Assembly: GCA_027295365.1 (NCBI GenBank)
Contig: JAPULD010000130.1
Span: 1 to 9,205 of the forward strand
Reading direction: 5' to 3'
Length of the DNA: 9,205 bases
DNA from: Planctomycetota bacterium
GTDB lineage: Bacteria; Planctomycetota; Phycisphaerae; Phycisphaerales; SM1A02
Shown: positions 6,561 through 9,205 of the stretch, one piece after another
How the letters are laid out: every line of letters starts with the position of its first letter
How positions within the stretch are numbered: position 1 is the stretch's first letter
Made by a program: the position numbers and the translations under genes
The notes under the pieces: generated by a model
The model's database searches: none
Seen by the model: the letters and a program-made list of their open reading frames with translations, nothing else
What the model was told of the DNA's origin: nothing

Positions 6561-6998
6561 TTAAGTAAGTGTGAACGGGGCTGGGGTCTGCGCCTGATGA
6601 GGGTGCTCCGAACCGCCGTAAACCTTCAGTTTCTTGTACATCTGGCGTCCAAGACGAGACTTGGGCAACATTCGGGACACGGCTTCTTCAACCAGTCGTT
6701 CCGGATGCTTTTCCAACACTCGTTTGAAGGTTTGCATCTTCAAGCCACCGGGATAGCCGCTGTAGCGCATCTTGACACGCTGCGTGAGCTTCTGGCCGGT
6801 CAGGACGATGTCCTTGGCGTTGGTGACAATGACGAAGTCGCCGCAATCCACATGGGGCGTGTACTCAGGGCGATGCTTGCCCATGAGGATGGTGGCAATC
6901 TGTGTGGCCATTCGTCCGAGGATCTGGCCCTCGGCGTCCACATGATGCCATTGGGGGACGATATCACCGGCCTTGGCGAAATAGGTCTGGCGGGGCAT
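6561..6998 (-). CDS. rplM: Large ribosomal subunit protein uL13
   Basis: Ribosomal protein uL13, an early 50S assembly protein that binds 23S rRNA. It has 145 residues, close to the 142-150 usual in bacteria. The protein carries the classical motifs: WHHVDAEGQILGRMAT (17-32), LMGKHRPEYTPHVDCGDFV (38-56), SGYPGGLK (80-87), AVSRMLPKSRLGR (106-118) and KLKVYGGSEHPHQAQ (123-137). ATG 6998 is preceded by the SD AGGTG (minus strand, 7003-7007) at 4 nt. It is the first gene of the rplM-rpsI operon, transcribed from the promoter at 7069-7096 and terminated at 5895-5925. Nothing unusual was seen in the protein. Confidence 0.98.
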   Translation of the reverse strand: MPRQTYFAKAGDIVPQWHHVDAEGQILGRMATQIATILMGKHRPEYTPHVDCGDFVIVTNAKDIVLTGQKLTQRVKMRYSGYPGGLKMQTFKRVLEKHPERLVEEAVSRMLPKSRLGRQMYKKLKVYGGSEHPHQAQTPAPFTLT

Positions 6999-7035
6999 GA
7001 TGCACCTGTGGGCTGGAGTCTACAAGACGACACAA

Positions 7036-7050
7036 CGGCCCCATGGGCCG
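7036..7050 (-). promoter_or_regulatory. Small hairpin in the rplM 5' leader
   Basis: CGGCCC at 7036-7041 pairs with GGGCCG at 7045-7050 around a 3-nt loop, a compact GC-only 6-bp stem. It lies in the predicted untranslated leader (about 60 nt) of rplM-rpsI, roughly 40 nt before the start codon. It may be a stability element or part of an autoregulatory ribosomal-protein leader. No known leader motif was recognised, and chance is possible at this size. Confidence 0.3.
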
Positions 7051-7068
7051 CTGAGAATCGAACCGAAC

Positions 7069-7096
7069 AGGATATCCGGCCAATAACGATTGTCAA
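7069..7096 (-). promoter_or_regulatory. Sigma-70-type promoter of rplM-rpsI
   Basis: Read on the minus strand, a perfect -35 TTGACA (7096 to 7091) is followed by a 16-bp spacer and a -10 TATCCT (7074 to 7069), four of six matches to consensus. The predicted start of transcription is near 7062, giving a leader of about 60 nt before the rplM ATG. Confidence 0.65.
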
Positions 7097-7162
7097 GATG
7101 AGGAGTATGCTGATCGAAATCAGGAGGAGCCTCTTGGCTGGATATATATGACCTCTCCGCTG

Positions 7163-7183
7163 GATCCTCATCGTATGAGGATC
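7163..7183. repeat. Perfect 9-bp inverted repeat (dyad) upstream of the CPBP gene
   Basis: GATCCTCAT at 7163-7171 and ATGAGGATC at 7175-7183 are exact reverse complements around CGT. There is no T-run on either side, so it is not an intrinsic terminator. It lies about 140 bp before the CPBP start and about 67 bp upstream of the rplM -35. It could be an operator for a dimeric regulator or a leader hairpin. The function is unknown. Confidence 0.5.
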
Positions 7184-7324
7184 AACGATATGTTTTACCG
7201 CGTGTCTTGTGTTGGCCTGGAAGAAATGCTTCGTTCCCTGTATTCAGCTTGATCGCGACGTTTCTGGGGGGAATATCAGCCTTGTGTGGCCGATAGAGCC
7301 CATGGACGCGATGAAAGGAACCCA

Positions 7325-8926
7325 ATGGAGATGACTCCAGAGATGAACCCTGATCCGGATCAAAGTGGGAATATCCCCCCAACGTCCCCTTCAGCCTCGG
7401 AAATTACAGAGCAAGTTTTTACCTTTGCTGAATCTTCAGGTCAGAGGAAAGGCCCCCGTGGTTTTGCATGGATTGCCTGGATCTTGATCATCCTGACGGT
7501 GGGATTTGCCTTTTACACCCGAAATACGACCCCAGCTCCCACTGCGGTCTCTCAGGATGACCCCATGGGAATCATCCTGATGCGAATGCAAGCTCAGTTC
7601 ATGGTGGGGGCAAATTCTCAGGAGGATGGAGGGGCCGGACTGCTTTTCGCACAGTCGAACGCGATCAATATCGGTACGGTCGGTCAAAGGCAACGCTATG
7701 TGATTTTCGCCTCGGAGCTTGTCGGGCCAACCATCGCCTCAGAGCAACTCCGAACGTTGGATCAAAAAATCGATGTGGAAAAGCAGCGATCAACGACTCC
7801 CCCATTCGAGTTGACTGAATCTCAGGTGCAGATCCAGGAAATCCTGCACACGCTGTATCCGGCGGACTCAGTCGACTTTGAAGACGATGCAGAAGAGGCT
7901 CAAGCCCTTCTGAGTCGGATTGATTTGTTGACCGACCCACAACGGACGATGCTGACTGAGGAGTTGGATTGGTTTGGTGAGTTGGCGTTGTACCCTTCTG
8001 ATTCGACCAACATCCAAGCGCGTGAAAACTTGCTGAAGCCTGCCAATCGCGTCACAAATACGTTGTCGGTTGCGATATACGGTGGTGGGCTCGCCGGGTT
8101 TCTTGGATTCCTCGGGCTCATCCTCGTTCTTGTGCTTGGTTTGACGGGTCGGCTGCGTAGTCATTTTGGCACAATTCACGGACATCATGGTCTGTACGCC
8201 GAGACCTTCGCCTTGTGGCTGATCGTGTTTTATCTGGTTCAAATTCCTGCCGGAATTCTTGGTGGACAGTTTCCGGAATTTGCCTTGGGTTTCATCGTAA
8301 TTGCATTCTTTGCGAGTCTCCTTTGTTTGTCGTGGCCAGTGTTTCGAGGGGTGCGCTGGAAGCAGGTGCGCCAGGACATTGGCCTGACGTTGGGGTCATC
8401 ACCTCCCCTGGAGCCGTTGTTTGGCATCACCGGCTACATGATGGCGCTTCCACTTCTGGGGATCGGAGTCATTTGCACTTTCGTGCTCATGCTGATTCAG
8501 CAGGCAGGCATGTCGGGAACTGAAAGCGTTTTCACACCGAGTGGTGGCCCTGCCCATCCGATCGTGCTCATGGTTGCCGAAGGAGACTGGCTGGCCCGAT
8601 TCCAGATTCTGCTCTTGGCCTCAGTGGCCGCCCCCATCGTGGAAGAGACGATGTTTCGTGGCGTGCTCTACCGACATCTGCGTCAAATGAGCGGCAAGCT
8701 GGGAATGGTCTTGAGCGTACTGGTTGCCGGGACCATCAACGCCTTCATCTTTGCGGCAATTCATCCTCAAGGCTGGGTGGCCATCCCAGCTCTCATGTCA
8801 CTGGCGTATGCGTTTGTGCTCCTCAGGGAGTGGCGAGGCACCCTCATTCCATCCATTCTCGTGCATGGACTCTCCAATGGGCTGGTCATGACCTTGTTGA
8901 TGACGGTTCTGAGTCAGCAAGGCTGA
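7325..8926 (+). CDS. CPBP-family intramembrane metalloprotease homologue
   Basis: A 533-residue membrane protein with the CPBP (CAAX protease/bacteriocin-processing, Abi) motifs in its last 100 residues. Motif 1 is PIVEETMFRGVLYRH at 437-451, with the Glu pair 440-441 and Arg445. His480 is in FAAIHPQGW, and the final HGLSN (514-518) carries His514 and Asn518. All active-site residues are present, so a zinc-dependent glutamic-type intramembrane protease is plausible; the substrate is unknown. Layout: a polar Pro-rich N-terminus (1-45), a first membrane helix (about 47-65), a soluble segment of about 180 residues (66-248) rich in Gln, Glu and Asp and likely outside the membrane, then several helices (about 249-274, 292-308, 320-338, 368-392, 427-438 onward). 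ATG 7325 was chosen over GTG 7286 because AAAGGAA (7314-7320) sits 4 nt before it. The N-terminal insert is larger than in typical 200-300 residue family members. Confidence 0.9.
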   Translation: MEMTPEMNPDPDQSGNIPPTSPSASEITEQVFTFAESSGQRKGPRGFAWIAWILIILTVGFAFYTRNTTPAPTAVSQDDPMGIILMRMQAQFMVGANSQEDGGAGLLFAQSNAINIGTVGQRQRYVIFASELVGPTIASEQLRTLDQKIDVEKQRSTTPPFELTESQVQIQEILHTLYPADSVDFEDDAEEAQALLSRIDLLTDPQRTMLTEELDWFGELALYPSDSTNIQARENLLKPANRVTNTLSVAIYGGGLAGFLGFLGLILVLVLGLTGRLRSHFGTIHGHHGLYAETFALWLIVFYLVQIPAGILGGQFPEFALGFIVIAFFASLLCLSWPVFRGVRWKQVRQDIGLTLGSSPPLEPLFGITGYMMALPLLGIGVICTFVLMLIQQAGMSGTESVFTPSGGPAHPIVLMVAEGDWLARFQILLLASVAAPIVEETMFRGVLYRHLRQMSGKLGMVLSVLVAGTINAFIFAAIHPQGWVAIPALMSLAYAFVLLREWRGTLIPSILVHGLSNGLVMTLLMTVLSQQG

Positions 8927-9154
8927 TCTGGCCGAATCGAGCGCATGTGCCGATTGCAGGTGGAAAAGCTGACCAGATTAACAGGCAACCTTCTGGCTTA
9001 TAGCCTTGCTGAATATTGACCCTTTCGGATTTTTCAACCTAAAAGATTGCCAGCAATAGGTTTGCGAATTAGGGTATTGAATTCTGCCTTACTTTGGTCT
9101 TTTGCCTTCAAATCGTACGAGGAGATTGGATACTCTAATCTTCAGGGATTGAGA
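8927..9154. other. Intergenic region, visibly more AT-rich
   Basis: No gene of plausible length or strong terminator was found after the CPBP gene. The only notes are a weak 4-bp hairpin (GGCT 8995-8998 with AGCC 9002-9005), T-rich patches near 9030-9040, and a visible fall in GC relative to the coding regions. It should contain the promoter of the gene starting at 9155, but no convincing -35/-10 pair was seen. Confidence 0.5.
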
Positions 9155-9205
9155 ATGATGAAGCTCAGAAACGCATTGATCAGCTTCTTGACAATTGTTT
9201 TCGCT
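9155..9205 (+). CDS. N-terminus of a probably exported protein (cut by window end)
   Basis: An ORF of 17 codons runs off the window. ATG 9155 and ATG 9158 are adjacent. AGGGA at 9144-9148 is 6 nt or 9 nt before them, both good spacings. The translation MMKLRNALISFLTIVFA has a short basic start followed by an uninterrupted hydrophobic core, the pattern of a Sec signal peptide or a first membrane helix. Too little is present to assign a family. Codon choice and SD support a real gene start, and an inner-membrane protein is the alternative to a secreted one. Confidence 0.6.
   Translation, partial: MMKLRNALISFLTIVFA

Larger units (their letters stand above)
6999..7324. other. Divergent intergenic region between rplM and the CPBP gene
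   Basis: These 326 bp hold the rplM promoter and 5' leader on the minus strand and, further right, the upstream region of the CPBP gene, with a perfect dyad at 7163-7183. An orphan AGGAGGAG at 7122-7129 looks like a strong SD but leads to no sensible reading frame. I could not identify a convincing sigma-70 promoter for the plus-strand gene. Confidence 0.6.

Noticed and set aside
6549..7151. 200-codon open frame on the plus strand
   Set aside because: It is antisense to rplM, which is unmistakable, and has no recognisable domain.
7148..7252. 34-codon ORF (ATG 7148) in the divergent intergenic region
   Set aside because: The nearest SD-like sequence (7122-7129) is about 18 nt away, the peptide is unremarkable, and it overlaps the dyad. 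There is not enough support for a gene.
7286..7324. GTG start for the CPBP gene 13 codons upstream
   Set aside because: ATG 7325 has a well-placed AAAGGAA SD, while GTG 7286 lacks one and the extra residues are polar and unconserved in appearance.

Overview
The window looks like a chromosomal segment of a moderately GC-rich bacterium, most likely a member of the Planctomycetota. This assignment is an inference from gene content: an mqnA gene of the futalosine menaquinone route, a type III polyketide synthase (PKS) paired with an FAD oxidoreductase, a divergent sigma-70-like protein with extra helix-turn-helix segments, a uS9 with a long acidic Ala/Pro/Glu-rich N-terminal extension, and a large CPBP-family membrane protease. 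No rRNA, tRNA, CRISPR, insertion sequence or phage gene was seen.

Layout. Positions 1-743 (+) hold the C-terminal two thirds of alanine racemase, cut by the window edge. After a 66-bp gap comes a two-gene unit (810-3091, +). It encodes an FAD-dependent oxidoreductase and a chalcone-synthase-like type III PKS, which share a 4-bp ATGA overlap. Positions 3092-3370 are non-coding but structured. They contain a 27-bp stem whose only non-Watson-Crick pairs are G-U wobbles, followed by a U-tract, and then two alternative small hairpins around the Shine-Dalgarno (SD) sequence of the next gene. mqnA (3371-4228, +) and a 553-residue sigma-70-like multi-HTH protein (4235-5896, +) follow as a tight pair with a 6-bp gap.

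A convergent ribosomal protein operon lies on the minus strand: rplM (6998 to 6561) then rpsI (6536 to 5955). It has a recognisable -35/-10 promoter at 7069-7096 and an intrinsic terminator at 5895-5925, whose U-tract coincides with the stop codon of the facing sigma-like gene. Divergently, a CPBP intramembrane protease homologue (7325-8926, +) has a large predicted extracytoplasmic domain. After a 228-bp more AT-rich gap, the first 17 codons of a probably exported protein (9155-9205, +) run off the window.

How the genes work together. alr supplies D-alanine for peptidoglycan. The oxidoreductase/PKS pair probably makes and modifies an aromatic polyketide, perhaps an alkylresorcinol- or alkylpyrone-type lipid. 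MqnA starts menaquinone synthesis from chorismate. The most unusual items are the sigma-like protein, whose region 2 has lost the usual promoter-melting motif while region 4 is kept, and the RNA-like structure in front of mqnA.
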